Shown here piece by piece: positions 1 through 9,867 of a DNA stretch of 64,000 nt. The first letter of the stretch is position 1; each line of letters opens with the position of its first letter. The notes under the pieces were generated by a model. That model saw only the letters and a program-made list of their open reading frames with translations, was not told the origin of the DNA and did no database searches. A program made the translations under genes and the position numbers. This DNA comes from Candidatus Desulfovibrio gallistercoris (lineage in GTDB: Bacteria; Desulfobacterota; Desulfovibrionia; Desulfovibrionales; Desulfovibrionaceae). The DNA lies in contig DWYJ01000037.1 in NCBI GenBank assembly GCA_019118745.1, positions 1 through 64,000 on the forward strand. Direction: 5' to 3'.

Positions 1-235
1 GGGCCCTTCCCCCCACCCCCCCCATCCCCCCAAAAACTTTACTCGTCCAAACTTCAGCCGTCGTGACCTGTAGGGCGACGCTTGCCCACAAGCCAGCCAA
101 AACCTGAACAACAAGACAGACCGGGCGACTATTGCCGTCCAGCCTCCTGTTTGTCATCCCGCCGGGGGACATGGCAGCCACGCGGCGTCTTGCCGGGCCG
201 TGACGGAGCGGAAGGAAGCCGATAAAAGTTTTGGG

Positions 236-290
236 AAGGGGGAGAGGGAGAACCGTTTTTCAAAACGGTTTCCCTCTCCCCCTCGCTCAA
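236..290. repeat. Long near-perfect inverted repeat (gaagggggagagggagaaccgtttt-tc-aaaacggtttccctctccccctc) just downstream of the tlyA stop
   Basis: Complementary arms read directly; lies 16-70 bp 3' of the tlyA stop; probable terminator/3'-end hairpin. Confidence 0.8.
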
Positions 291-305
291 AAAAAAACAA
301 AAAAA

Positions 306-1073
306 TCAGCGCTGGAACAGGGCCATGTATTCCTGATTGCCCTTGGGGCCGCGGATGGCGGCGGGGAGGACGCCGAGGCAGGCAAGGCCGAGGGTATCGC
401 GGCAGAAGGTGAGGATCTTGTCCACGGCGCGCCGGCGGGCGGCTTCGTCGCGCACGACGCCTTTGACGGTCTCGCCGGGGCCGAGTTCGAACTGGGGTTT
501 GATGAGTATGGCCATGCGTCCGCCGGGGCGCAGCCACTGCATGCAGGGGGGCAGGACGAGGGTCAGGGAGATGAAGGACACGTCGCCGACCACGAGATCG
601 ACGGGTTCAGGGATAAGTTCCGGCGGTGCGGAACGCAGATTGACGCCTTCGAGGTTGACGACGCGGGCATCGGCGCGCAGTTTTTCGTGCAGCTGGTTTT
701 TGCCCACGTCCACGGCGTAGACGCGGGCGGCGCCGTGCTGCAGGAGGCAGTCGGTGAAGCCGCCGGTGCTGGCCCCGGCGTCCAGACAGACGAGGCCGGA
801 GACGTCGAGCTGGAAGTTTTCCAGGATGGTCAGCAGCTTGTAGGCGCCGCGGCTGACGTAGCGTTCCTTTTCCAGCAGGACGAAGACCGTATCTTCGGGA
901 TAGGGATGCCCCGGCTTGTCCACCTTGAGCGGCGGCGCGCCGGGCGGCAGGCCTTCGGGGGAGAGGGCGACCTTGCCGGCCATGATGAGGCGGCGGGCCT
1001 GTTCACGGCTTTCGGCAAGCCCCTGTTGATGCACGAGGGCATCCGCGCGTTGACGGGCTATCTTGGCACACAT
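306..1073 (-). CDS. tlyA: TlyA family RNA methyltransferase (S4 domain + FtsJ-like)
   Basis: MCAKIARQRADALVHQQGLAESREQARRLIMAG (S4), VCLDAGASTGGFTDCLLQHGAARVYAVDVG (SAM motif); ORF track start trimmed to ATG at 1073. Confidence 0.88.
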   Translation of the reverse strand: MCAKIARQRADALVHQQGLAESREQARRLIMAGKVALSPEGLPPGAPPLKVDKPGHPYPEDTVFVLLEKERYVSRGAYKLLTILENFQLDVSGLVCLDAGASTGGFTDCLLQHGAARVYAVDVGKNQLHEKLRADARVVNLEGVNLRSAPPELIPEPVDLVVGDVSFISLTLVLPPCMQWLRPGGRMAILIKPQFELGPGETVKGVVRDEAARRRAVDKILTFCRDTLGLACLGVLPAAIRGPKGNQEYMALFQR

Positions 1074-1151
1074 GCGCGGCAGTGTAGCCGCTTGGACAGC
1101 CGGACGCAATGGCGCTTGCGCGGCTTTTTTTCGGGGACCGGCCCGCAAGGC

Positions 1152-1180
1152 TTGCCAAAGCCATAAAAGAAGGCTATAGA
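1152..1180 (+). promoter_or_regulatory. Candidate sigma70 promoter for rpmE (TTGCCA-N17-TATAGA)
   Basis: -35 1152-1157, -10 1175-1180, spacer 17. Confidence 0.55.
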
Positions 1181-1259
1181 TTTTGGCCCTGCCACGCACA
1201 AGCCGTGACGCGGTACGAATTTTCAACGGCTCGCGCCGTTGCCATACACGAGGTTGATC

Positions 1260-1472
1260 ATGAAGAAAGACATCCATCCCACGGTGTACAAGGCCACCAT
1301 CACCTGCGCCTGCGGCAATACCGAAGAAGTGCTCTCCACCAAGGGCGAGCAGGTGCATGTGGAAGTCTGCTCCGCTTGCCATCCCTTCTTCACCGGCAAG
1401 CAGCGCTTCCTCGACACGGCGGGCCGCATCGACCGCTTCCGCAAGAAGTACGCCAAGTTCGAACAGAAGTAG
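1260..1472 (+). CDS. rpmE: 50S ribosomal protein L31 (Cys-containing, zinc-ribbon type)
   Basis: [64 protein letters not shown]. Confidence 0.97.
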   Translation: MKKDIHPTVYKATITCACGNTEEVLSTKGEQVHVEVCSACHPFFTGKQRFLDTAGRIDRFRKKYAKFEQK

Positions 1473-1694
1473 ACAGCGCCGCATCACGCGGCACGCCTGT
1501 CCCCGCCGTTCCGGCGCGAAAATCTCCTCTGGCAAGGCCGTTGACGGAAAGTTCTGTCATGGCCTTGCTGGAGCTGTATTTTTTTCTTTTCTCTTCCGCC
1601 ATGACTGTCACTCCGCGAGCGTCGTGTGCGGCCAGAGGAGGGAAACGGAATGGCGGCAGTCTTCTTGCCGTGTCCGCTGTCGCGGAAAGGCCCA

Positions 1695-2726
1695 ATGATG
1701 AGCAAGCCAGCCTCTCAGATCCTGCGTTCCCTGCGTCGATCACCGGCGTTGCTGTTGCGTTCCGCCTGCCCCATCGTCGGCGGTCAGGCCGTCATGGAAG
1801 GCATCATGATGCGTCACGGTGAGGGCTATGCCCTGGCGGCCCGGCATCCGTCGGGGGATATCGTGGTGGAGCGTTTCCCCTGGTTTTCCCTGACGCGTCA
1901 TCCGCTGCTCAAGAAGCCGTTCTTGCGCGGCTTTCCCGTGTTGCTGGAGACGCTGGTCAACGGCATCAAGGCGCTCAACCGTTCAGCCATCGTGCAGGGA
2001 GACGAGGACGAGACCCCGATCTCGGGGCCGCAGCTCATGCTGACCATGCTGCTTGCGCTGTTCATGGCGGTGCTGCTCTTTGTGGTGGCGCCGCACGGTC
2101 TGTCCCTGCTCATGCAGGCGCTGGGCGTGGGCGGCGGCGTGGAAGGGCTGACGTTCCACCTTTGGGACGGCTTTTACAAGTGCTGCATCTTCATGGGCTA
2201 TATCTGGCTCATCTCCTTTGTGCCGGACATACGCCGGGTGTTCCAGTATCATGGGGCCGAGCACAAGACCATCCATGCTTTTGAGAACGGCGGCATCGTG
2301 GACGTCATGGCCGCTGCCGGCATGAGCCGTCTGCACCCGCGTTGCGGCACCACGTTCCTGCTCTTTGTCATCTGCATTTCCATCATCCTGCACGCTGTGC
2401 TCGTCCCTGCTCTGCTGCACATTTATACGCCGCAGAATGTCCTGGCCAAGCATGCGCTGACCATTGCCTTCAAGTTGCTGCTGGTCATCCCCATCAGTGC
2501 GCTGGCCTATGAGCTCATCCGCTATGCGGCCCGGCTTTCCGGGGGCCCCTGGGCAAGCGTGCTGCGCACGCCGGGACTCATTTTGCAGCGCCTGACCACG
2601 GCCGAGCCGGACAAGGCGCAGATCGAGGTGGCGCTGGCCGCCCTGCGCGAGGCCCTCGGCGAGGAGACCGCCGGACGGGAGATCCGCACGGCGGACTATA
2701 TTGTACGATCCGTTGAGCGCCCCTAG
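1695..2726 (+). CDS. DUF1385 family membrane protein
   Basis: GGQAVMEGIMMRHGEGYALAARHPSGDIVVE and AEHKTIHAFENG motifs; hydrophobic segments; encoded upstream of prfA. Confidence 0.9.
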   Translation: MMSKPASQILRSLRRSPALLLRSACPIVGGQAVMEGIMMRHGEGYALAARHPSGDIVVERFPWFSLTRHPLLKKPFLRGFPVLLETLVNGIKALNRSAIVQGDEDETPISGPQLMLTMLLALFMAVLLFVVAPHGLSLLMQALGVGGGVEGLTFHLWDGFYKCCIFMGYIWLISFVPDIRRVFQYHGAEHKTIHAFENGGIVDVMAAAGMSRLHPRCGTTFLLFVICISIILHAVLVPALLHIYTPQNVLAKHALTIAFKLLLVIPISALAYELIRYAARLSGGPWASVLRTPGLILQRLTTAEPDKAQIEVALAALREALGEETAGREIRTADYIVRSVERP

Positions 2727-2753
2727 CGGCGTCCTGTCCTTATCGGAGGAAGC

Positions 2754-3824
2754 ATGTTCGGCAAACTGGAAGCCCTGGAAAACAAATATGTCGAGCTGGA
2801 AAAGCAGCTCGCCGATCCTGACGTCTACAACGATCAGGAGATATACCGCAAAACCGCCAAGGCCCATGCCGACCTGCGTGATGTGGTGGAGCTCTTCCGG
2901 CGGCACCGCCGCCTCGTGCAGGAGATAGCCGACAACAAGGCCCTCCTCCACGACAGCGATCCCGATATCAAGGCGATGGCCCAGGAGGAGATCGCCGCGG
3001 CCGAGGAGGAGCTGCCCAAGCTGGAGCAGCAGCTCAAGGTCCTGCTGCTGCCCAAGGATCCGCTGGATGAAAAGAATACCATCCTTGAGATCCGGGCCGG
3101 GACCGGCGGCGAAGAGGCTTCGCTCTTTGCGGCCGATCTTTTCCGCATGTATACGCGCTATGCGGAAGTCAAAGGCTGGAAAGTGGAAGTGATGAGCGAA
3201 TCCCCTTCCGATTCCGGCGGCTACAAGGAAATCATCTGCCTCATCTCCGGCGACCGCGTCTACAGCCATCTCAAGTTCGAAGCCGGTACGCACCGCGTGC
3301 AGCGCGTGCCCGCCACGGAGACCCAGGGCCGCATCCATACGTCCGCCGCTACGGTGGCCGTCATGCCCGAAGCTGAGGAAGTGGACGTGGAGATCCGTCC
3401 CGAAGACCTGCGCATCGACATCTACCGGGCCTCCGGCGCGGGCGGCCAGCACGTCAACAAGACCGAGTCCGCGGTGCGCATCACCCATATCCCCACGGGC
3501 ACGGTGGTCACCTGCCAGGACGAACGTTCCCAGCACAAGAACAAGGCCCGCGCCATGAAGGTGCTTGCCTCGCGCATCCTGGCCGCCGAACGGGAACGCC
3601 AGTCCAACGAGCAGTCGGCCGACCGCAAGGCGCAGGTGGGCTCCGGCGACCGTTCCGAGCGCATCCGTACCTACAACTTCCCGCAGGGACGTTGTACGGA
3701 TCACCGTATCAACCTGACCCTGTATTCCCTTGACCGCATCATGGAAGGCGAGCTGGACCCGCTGTTCGAAGCGCTCGCCACGGCCGCGCAGGCGGAAGCC
3801 CTCAAGGCCCATGCCGAAGCCTGA
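2754..3824 (+). CDS. prfA: Peptide chain release factor 1
   Basis: [22 protein letters not shown] motif, [27 protein letters not shown]. Confidence 0.97.
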   Translation: MFGKLEALENKYVELEKQLADPDVYNDQEIYRKTAKAHADLRDVVELFRRHRRLVQEIADNKALLHDSDPDIKAMAQEEIAAAEEELPKLEQQLKVLLLPKDPLDEKNTILEIRAGTGGEEASLFAADLFRMYTRYAEVKGWKVEVMSESPSDSGGYKEIICLISGDRVYSHLKFEAGTHRVQRVPATETQGRIHTSAATVAVMPEAEEVDVEIRPEDLRIDIYRASGAGGQHVNKTESAVRITHIPTGTVVTCQDERSQHKNKARAMKVLASRILAAERERQSNEQSADRKAQVGSGDRSERIRTYNFPQGRCTDHRINLTLYSLDRIMEGELDPLFEALATAAQAEALKAHAEA

Positions 3825-3848
3825 TAGCGCCGCTCCTTCTCTGGAAGC

Positions 3849-3880
3849 AAAAAAGCCGTCCACACGTGGACGGCTTTTTT
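3849..3880. terminator. Bidirectional rho-independent terminator
   Basis: aaaaaagccgtccacacgtggacggctttttt between convergent prfA and AEC transporter. Confidence 0.9.
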
Positions 3881-3908
3881 ATGGCGGAGCTCTCCGCAAG
3901 GCCGGCCG

Positions 3909-4853
3909 CTAGAGCGAGACCAGCGTCATGGTCAGCGGGATGGTGAGGATGGACAGGACGGTCGTCATGGTCACCATCAACGCTCCGTACTGCGGGTCCG
4001 TATCGTAGTAGGCGCTCATGAGCGCGGTCTGCAGGATGCTGGGCAAACCGGCCTGGATGATAAACACCTTGCGCATGAGGTCCGGCACGTCAGGCAGGAA
4101 ATACAGCATGACGGCCAGCAGCAGCGGCGCCAGCACAAGCTTGCCCATCACGCCGAGGACAAGATCCTTGTCGATGTGCAGATGGCGCAGATCCATCTGG
4201 TAGAGCGTCGTGCCGATAAAGATCAACGCAAGGGGCGTGGTCATATTGCCGAGATACTGGGCAAAGGATTCCACGAAACTAGGCAGGCGGATGGAAAACA
4301 ACACGAGCGCCGCCCCGCACAGCATGCCGATCATGGGCGGGGAAAAGATATGACGCGCATTGGTGAGCAGACTGGCCTTGGCACGGAGCTCTTCCTTGTC
4401 ATGGCTGATGGAGTAGTTCCCCACCGTCCAGAAAAAGACCGTGTTGGCAAAAAAATACAGCAGCACGAACGGCAGCGCTTCATCCCCGAACAGGGCCAGA
4501 TTCACCGGCAGGCCGATGTACATGGTGTTGGAAGCCGACATGCCGGTACAGAACAGCCCCCGCCGGGCCTCCTTGACGCGGAACAGACGCGCCAGCAGGT
4601 ACGCCAGGGCAAAAGTCAGCAGCATGGACACGAACGGGATCAGCGAGCCATAGATCATGTGCAGCAGCTGATCCCGCTGAAAGGAATGGCTGACCGTATA
4701 AAACAGATAGGGAGGCAGGGCCACGCAGGTTATGAGGCGCGGCATGGTGATGATGGCATGTGCGTCAAACCAGCCCTTGGCCGCCAGCACATAGCCCACC
4801 AGACTGATGAGCAGCAAACCCAAAACGCCTTGAAGCGCCAGCCAGAAAACCAT
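3909..4853 (-). CDS. AEC (auxin efflux carrier) family transporter
   Basis: About 10 hydrophobic helices, GMSASNTMYIGLPVNLALFGDEA, FIIQAGLPSILQTALMSAYY. Confidence 0.85.
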   Translation of the reverse strand: MVFWLALQGVLGLLLISLVGYVLAAKGWFDAHAIITMPRLITCVALPPYLFYTVSHSFQRDQLLHMIYGSLIPFVSMLLTFALAYLLARLFRVKEARRGLFCTGMSASNTMYIGLPVNLALFGDEALPFVLLYFFANTVFFWTVGNYSISHDKEELRAKASLLTNARHIFSPPMIGMLCGAALVLFSIRLPSFVESFAQYLGNMTTPLALIFIGTTLYQMDLRHLHIDKDLVLGVMGKLVLAPLLLAVMLYFLPDVPDLMRKVFIIQAGLPSILQTALMSAYYDTDPQYGALMVTMTTVLSILTIPLTMTLVSL

Positions 4854-5319
4854 ATGTCCCCCTCCCGCCGCCGCACACAAAAAACACATGCGTCGGAATC
4901 GTCGAGCCCACATCAAACGGTCAACATAAAACGTCGGAAAACCTGTCTCCGTACTATGCGGGAACACCCATCCGCTGTCAAAGAAGAAAGCGGCTTCGGG
5001 ACAAATTCCCTTCAGGGTAAAAACCTGTCGAGGCATCACAGTTTTCTCAACAAGAAACAAAAAAATCACCGCCCTGAGCTGATCAGACTAAATCGCTCCG
5101 CCCAACCAGCCGTTGCAAGCCTGCCTTGGCAAATAAAAAACAAGCACAGGCACCGTGTGCGAAATCAAATAACTTCCCTCTCCCAGCGGTTAGAGGCCGC
5201 TGCCCCAACGTAAAGAAGAAAAAGGCCTAACGACACGTACAAACAAGCTCTCGCATACCGAGGTCCAATGCCGCGCGGAAAAAACAAGAAGGGACAAACA
5301 CCTTCCTTACCTGGCAGAC

Positions 5320-6300
5320 AACAATTGGGGCCGCCATTCGGTCGCCCGCCGGTAGGCGACCATGCCCTGATGCCGGGCAGCAGCCGCGTGCCAACAAAAA
5401 AAGGCATATCCCACCGAAAACGTCCGCACTCAGAAGCTAGGCAACCACCTCTATCGAAGGAAAAAGCAGCTCAAAAATGTGATGACCTTCCATTTTCATT
5501 TTTTTGCCACTGATAGCTGCAGCCAAACACGCCCCCTGCGACTCTCCGGCACAGTGCACGGAATCATCTAAGGAAAGCCGTTTTTACCCAGCTTCCAGAC
5601 ATAGCGACTCTCCTCATATGGCCCAAGCGCTTCATCCTGTTTTGCAGGCGTAAGCGCGGCATGGCGCGGAGGAGATCGCCGCCCCGAAGGGGCGGAAGCT
5701 CCGACGCCGCCCGGACGCTCGTCACGCGCAATGCGCGGGACAGCGGGAGGGCGATGCCCTATGCCGCGCGGCAGGGAGGAGGTAGAGGAACTACCTGAGC
5801 AGATTGACAGGCCGTCACGGATGGCTGCCCCAACGCGGGGTTGGGGGTCGTAGGGGGTAAGGGGCTGCGCAAGCCCCTTATCCCCTGCCGCCCGCCGCGC
5901 AGGCGACCACGCCCGGATGCCGGGCTGAAGCCGCCAGCCAGCGAAAAAAAGAGCAATACGAGAAAGCTGTCCTCGAAACATGCGGTATAAGCGACTCAAC
6001 CGCTTTACAGAGGTAAATACGGCAGAACGGACGCCCTCTGCCGCGCGGCAGAGAGGCGGAAAGGGGACTCCCTGAGCAGCTTGACCGACCATCACGGGTG
6101 GCTGCCCCGACGCGGGGTTGGGGGGTCGTAGGGGTAAGGGGCTGCGTAAGCCCCTTACCCCCTGCCGCATCTCTGCTGTCGATGCCCGTAAGGCTCCTTC
6201 GTCGCCTAACGGTCACGGCCCTTTCGGGCCGCCATTCGGTCGCCCGCCGCGCAGGCGACCATGCCCGGATGCCGGGCAGCAGCCGCGAGCCAAAGAAAAA
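5320..6300. repeat. Cluster of degenerate intergenic repeat modules (three copies of ggcgacca(t/c)gccc(g/t)gatgccgggc... and two of ...taaggggctgcg(c/t)aagcccctta...)
   Basis: Copies at about 5340-5400, 5763-5945 and 6051-6300; no credible protein in the interval. Confidence 0.75.
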
Positions 6301-6310
6301 TAATGAAAAA

Positions 6311-7291
6311 TCAGATATTCTTACCGCTCTTGCGGCGCAGCCAGTCCACATAGGCGGGGAAATGCCGCTTGAGCAACGTGAGCGCGTTGTTCTCAGCCAG
6401 CAGATAACGCCGCCGCGTCACCTTGCCCGTGCCGACCCAGTGCTTGAGGTAATCCGCCACCGGGAAATGACGGGCGTGGAAGCCGTGGGCATACATGGCG
6501 CGGAACCATTCCACGCCGATATCCAGACAGATGGGGCCGCATTGCCGATACGCGCCGGGCGGCAGGGCCGCACCGAAAGGAAGGGTCAGTGGGCGGGTGC
6601 GCTCAAGGTCGAGCAGACAGGCCCATTCGTTGATGCGGCATTCCGGCAACGGCCAGGGCTGACGGTCAAAAATGCCGGTAAAGCCTTCAGGATAGGGACG
6701 GACAAACACGCCCCGCTCCACGGCGCGGGCATAGAGGGCGCACAGTTGCGCGTAATCCGGGCGAAAATCCTCCTGCCTGCCCGGCCCGCACGGCGGCAGC
6801 CCGAACAGCTCCTGCATGAGCTCGGCGCGGGAGGCCGGACAATTCCAGCATTGGCCCAGATGCCCAATGGCAAAGGCGTCGCCACGCGCCGCCAGCATGG
6901 CCCCCAGGATATCCTTTTGCACAAAGACGTCATTGTGCATGAGGAAAAGCAGACGCGCCTTGCTGTGCTCAAAGGCATACTGATAGCGGATGCCGTAGCG
7001 ATAGGCGGGATCATGCAGACGCTGCATGTCGGCGGCGTTGAGATCGAGCCAGTACTCCGGCTGGAAGACGCAGCAGCGTTCCGCCCCCAGCTGCTCGGTC
7101 AGCCAGGCGGCAATGAGGTAGGGGCTGACCACGTCATGCTCCGAACCGTAGGGCTCGAACTGCAAATAGATGGAGCCCACATGCGGCCCGCTGGCCCGCA
7201 GCAGGGACAGCAGGGACAAGGCGGTCTGATAGGGCTTGGCAAAAATGTTGACGGCCACATCCACAGGGGCGGCGCTGTCGGCTGGCGGCAT
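6311..7291 (-). CDS. Uncharacterised glycosyltransferase-like protein
   Basis: Continuous ORF with RBS gagagg; ARLLFLMHNDVFVQKDILGAML resembles a GT-A-type 'ND(V)F' segment; family assignment tentative. Confidence 0.5.
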   Translation of the reverse strand: MPPADSAAPVDVAVNIFAKPYQTALSLLSLLRASGPHVGSIYLQFEPYGSEHDVVSPYLIAAWLTEQLGAERCCVFQPEYWLDLNAADMQRLHDPAYRYGIRYQYAFEHSKARLLFLMHNDVFVQKDILGAMLAARGDAFAIGHLGQCWNCPASRAELMQELFGLPPCGPGRQEDFRPDYAQLCALYARAVERGVFVRPYPEGFTGIFDRQPWPLPECRINEWACLLDLERTRPLTLPFGAALPPGAYRQCGPICLDIGVEWFRAMYAHGFHARHFPVADYLKHWVGTGKVTRRRYLLAENNALTLLKRHFPAYVDWLRRKSGKNI

Positions 7292-7479
7292 GGCATCCTC
7301 TCTTTTTTTCTGCTTGTAGCGGCTTGCGGCGGACGGCACAAGTCCGCAGGGCATCCGCCGCCTGCCCTGCCGCGCTTGTCGCCCCCTAACGCGCCTTGCC
7401 GCCCACTGACGCGCCTTGACGCGCCTTGCCGCCGGGCGCTATATTCTGCCGTCATTTTTGGGACGCATAAGGAGGGGCC

Positions 7480-7791
7480 ATGATCTCGCCGCAAACCATC
7501 TTCGTCAATTCCAATGGCCTGCATGAAGGCACCGTCGTGGTGGACAACGACTATTTTGATCTTTCGGGCATGATCCACGGGGACGTGTACCTGAAAAACG
7601 ATTCCACCTTCATCGTGCGCGGCATGGTGGTCGGCAACGTGCATGTGGACGCCACCTCCCGCATGTTCGTGGCCGGGACCGTCAAGGGGACCATCTACAA
7701 CAAGGGCGATGTGGAGATAGCCGGCGTACTCGACGGCGAGATGATGAACATCGTCTCCTCTGTCGCGCCGTCCCAGCCGAACGAGGGCTAG
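7480..7791 (+). CDS. Small bactofilin-like (polymer-forming beta-solenoid) protein
   Basis: Repeating G-x-V/hydrophobic pattern: GMIHGDVYLKNDSTFIVRGMVVGNVHVDATSRMFVAGTVKGTIYNKGDVEIAGVLDGEM. Confidence 0.5.
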   Translation: MISPQTIFVNSNGLHEGTVVVDNDYFDLSGMIHGDVYLKNDSTFIVRGMVVGNVHVDATSRMFVAGTVKGTIYNKGDVEIAGVLDGEMMNIVSSVAPSQPNEG

Positions 7792-7817
7792 TCCCTCGCC
7801 GACAACGACCGGTAGAA

Positions 7818-7851
7818 GCAAAAAGCGTCCGCTCACGCGGACGCTTTTTGC
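7818..7851. terminator. Rho-independent terminator, bidirectional
   Basis: gcaaaaagcgtccgctcacgcggacgctttttgc. Confidence 0.9.
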
Positions 7852-7871
7852 TTTTTCAAGGGGAAGGCGCG

Positions 7872-9545
7872 CTAACTCTTGATCTCGCCCACCAGCTTTT
7901 CCAGTGCGGTGGACTGGCTGGCCAGCTCGTTCACCGCGCGGGCCGCCTCCTGCATGGCCTGGGCCGTGCTGCCCGCGATATTGTTCACTTCCGCGATGGA
8001 GCGGTTGATCTCCTCGCTTGTGGACGACTGCTCTTCGGCGGCGGTGGCGATGGTGCGCACCTGATCGGCGGTGATGTCCGCCATGTGGACGATCTCCTGC
8101 AGGGCTTCGCCCGACTGGTTGACCAGCAGGGTGGCGTCCTCGATGGCCTTGGCGGCGATGTCCACCTGGGCGATGCTCTTTTCCGTGCTTTTCTGGATGT
8201 CCACGATGGCCTTGTCCACCTCCGCGGTGGAGGCCATGGTCTTTTCCGCCAGTTTGCGCACTTCGTCGGCCACCACGGCGAAGCCGCGCCCGGCCTCCCC
8301 GGCGCGGGCGGCCTCGATGGCCGCATTGAGCGCGAGCAGATTGGTCTGATCCGCGATATCGGAAATGACGCCCATGATCTGGGTGATGGCCTGGGCGCTC
8401 TTGTCCAGCTGACCCATATCCGTCTTGAGCGTGAGCGCCTGCTGCCGGACGATCTCTATACCGTCGATGGCTTTCTGCACCACCTTCTCGCCGTCTTCGG
8501 CCTTGTTGCGCGTCGAGGCGGAAGCATCCGAGGCCTGCCCGGCATTCTTGGCCACTTCGAGTACCGTGGAATTCATTTCTTCCATGGCCGTGGCGGTCTC
8601 CGTCGCGCGGGTCGCCTGCTGCATGGCCCCCTGCTCGGACTGCGCGATGTATTCCGAAAGATGCTGGGCCGCGCTGGACAGGGTCCTGGCCATGGTCTCC
8701 AGATGACCGGCCGTGGTGAAGATGCGGGCTTTCTGCTCTTCCATGCTCTGGATATCGACGAGCGAACCACAGGCGCGCACGGCCTTGCCGCTCTTGTTGC
8801 GCGTCACGCCGCCCGTGGCCCGGAACCAGCGGTAGGAGTCATCACGCATGCGCAGACGGTAGGTGACGTCGTAGCGGTCGGTCTTGCCCGCCAGCGCATC
8901 GCCGAACACGGCAAAGGTACGGCCCTTGTCGTCAGGGTGCAGGCGATCGGTCCAGGAAGTGACGGCATCGGGGAATTCCTCGATACTGGTGAAACCCAGC
9001 AGACGGCGGAACTCCGCCGACCATGTCCAGCGGCTTTGCGGGGACATGGGGTCGCCATCTTCCGCCAGCACCACGTCCCACAGGCCCACGCCTGCGGCGG
9101 AGCCCCAGAGCTGGAGGATCTCCTCCCGCTGGTGGTTCTCGTGGATATCGACGAGCGAGCCACAGGCGCGCACGGCCTTGCCGGTGCTGTCGCGCTGCAC
9201 GCCGCCCGTGGCCCTGAACCAGCGATAGGAACCGTCGCGCATGCGCAGACGGTAGACGACGTCATAACGGTCGGTCTTGCCCGCCAGCGCATCGCCAAAG
9301 ACGGCGAAGGTGGGCCCCTTGTCGTCAGGATGCAGGCGGTCGCTCCAAGAGCCGACCACATCGGGGAACTCGTCCTTGCTGGTGAAGCCCAGCAGACGAT
9401 GGAATTCCGCCGACCATGTCCAGTGGCTTTTGGGCGACAGCGGATCGCAGTTGAAAAGTTCCACATCCCACAACCCGACGCCTGCCGCGGAGCTCCACAG
9501 GTCTACCAGTCGGGCATTATGCCGTATTTTTTTGAAAAAGTTCAT
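7872..9545 (-). CDS. Methyl-accepting chemotaxis protein, soluble, with two tandem PAS domains
   Basis: Two WSAEF(H/R)RLLGFTS...[43 protein letters not shown] units; hairpin [26 protein letters not shown]; no obvious TM segment. Confidence 0.92.
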   Translation of the reverse strand: MNFFKKIRHNARLVDLWSSAAGVGLWDVELFNCDPLSPKSHWTWSAEFHRLLGFTSKDEFPDVVGSWSDRLHPDDKGPTFAVFGDALAGKTDRYDVVYRLRMRDGSYRWFRATGGVQRDSTGKAVRACGSLVDIHENHQREEILQLWGSAAGVGLWDVVLAEDGDPMSPQSRWTWSAEFRRLLGFTSIEEFPDAVTSWTDRLHPDDKGRTFAVFGDALAGKTDRYDVTYRLRMRDDSYRWFRATGGVTRNKSGKAVRACGSLVDIQSMEEQKARIFTTAGHLETMARTLSSAAQHLSEYIAQSEQGAMQQATRATETATAMEEMNSTVLEVAKNAGQASDASASTRNKAEDGEKVVQKAIDGIEIVRQQALTLKTDMGQLDKSAQAITQIMGVISDIADQTNLLALNAAIEAARAGEAGRGFAVVADEVRKLAEKTMASTAEVDKAIVDIQKSTEKSIAQVDIAAKAIEDATLLVNQSGEALQEIVHMADITADQVRTIATAAEEQSSTSEEINRSIAEVNNIAGSTAQAMQEAARAVNELASQSTALEKLVGEIKS

Positions 9546-9672
9546 ATGAGCCGTCCTGTCTCTGAGTACGAAGCCTGCGCCCTGCCTTTCCGGGCCATCT
9601 GCGGCCGGGAGGCCCGTCTCCCGGAAAGAGCTCGCTGCCGGCCGGCAGCGGCGGAGGCAGACATTTCGTTAT

Positions 9673-9699
9673 TTATCGTACACAGTGCGAGAATGATTA
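9673..9699 (-). promoter_or_regulatory. Candidate sigma28 promoter upstream of the chemoreceptor (TAAT-N15-TACGATAA on minus strand)
   Basis: -10 = 9673-9680, -35 = 9696-9699, spacing 15; 6/8 and 3/4 matches to TAAA-N15-GCCGATAA. Confidence 0.4.
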
Positions 9700-9820
9700 G
9701 CGGCAGAATCAAGGAAGTGAGCTTATTTTTACATTTTTTTCGCACAATAACGTAGCATAAACAGAGGCGGTACCAGAGGACGCATCTGCCGGCCCTGCGG
9801 ATGCGAAGCCGCAGCATGAT

Positions 9821-9847
9821 AAAGGGGGGCTTTCGCCCCCCTTTTTT
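9821..9847. terminator. Rho-independent terminator downstream of hemL
   Basis: aaaggggggctttcgccccccttttttg. Confidence 0.85.
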
Positions 9848-9867
9848 GTACGCAGCGTGTGCGGCCG

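Noticed and set aside
4176-5213. 345-aa plus-strand ORF
   Set aside because: Antisense to the AEC transporter and then into non-coding repeats; Q/H/R-biased composition
5165-6351. Several short minus-strand ORFs translating to repeated LLPGIRAWSPARRA... segments
   Set aside because: They are translations of the intergenic repeat modules, with no RBS and inconsistent reading frames between copies
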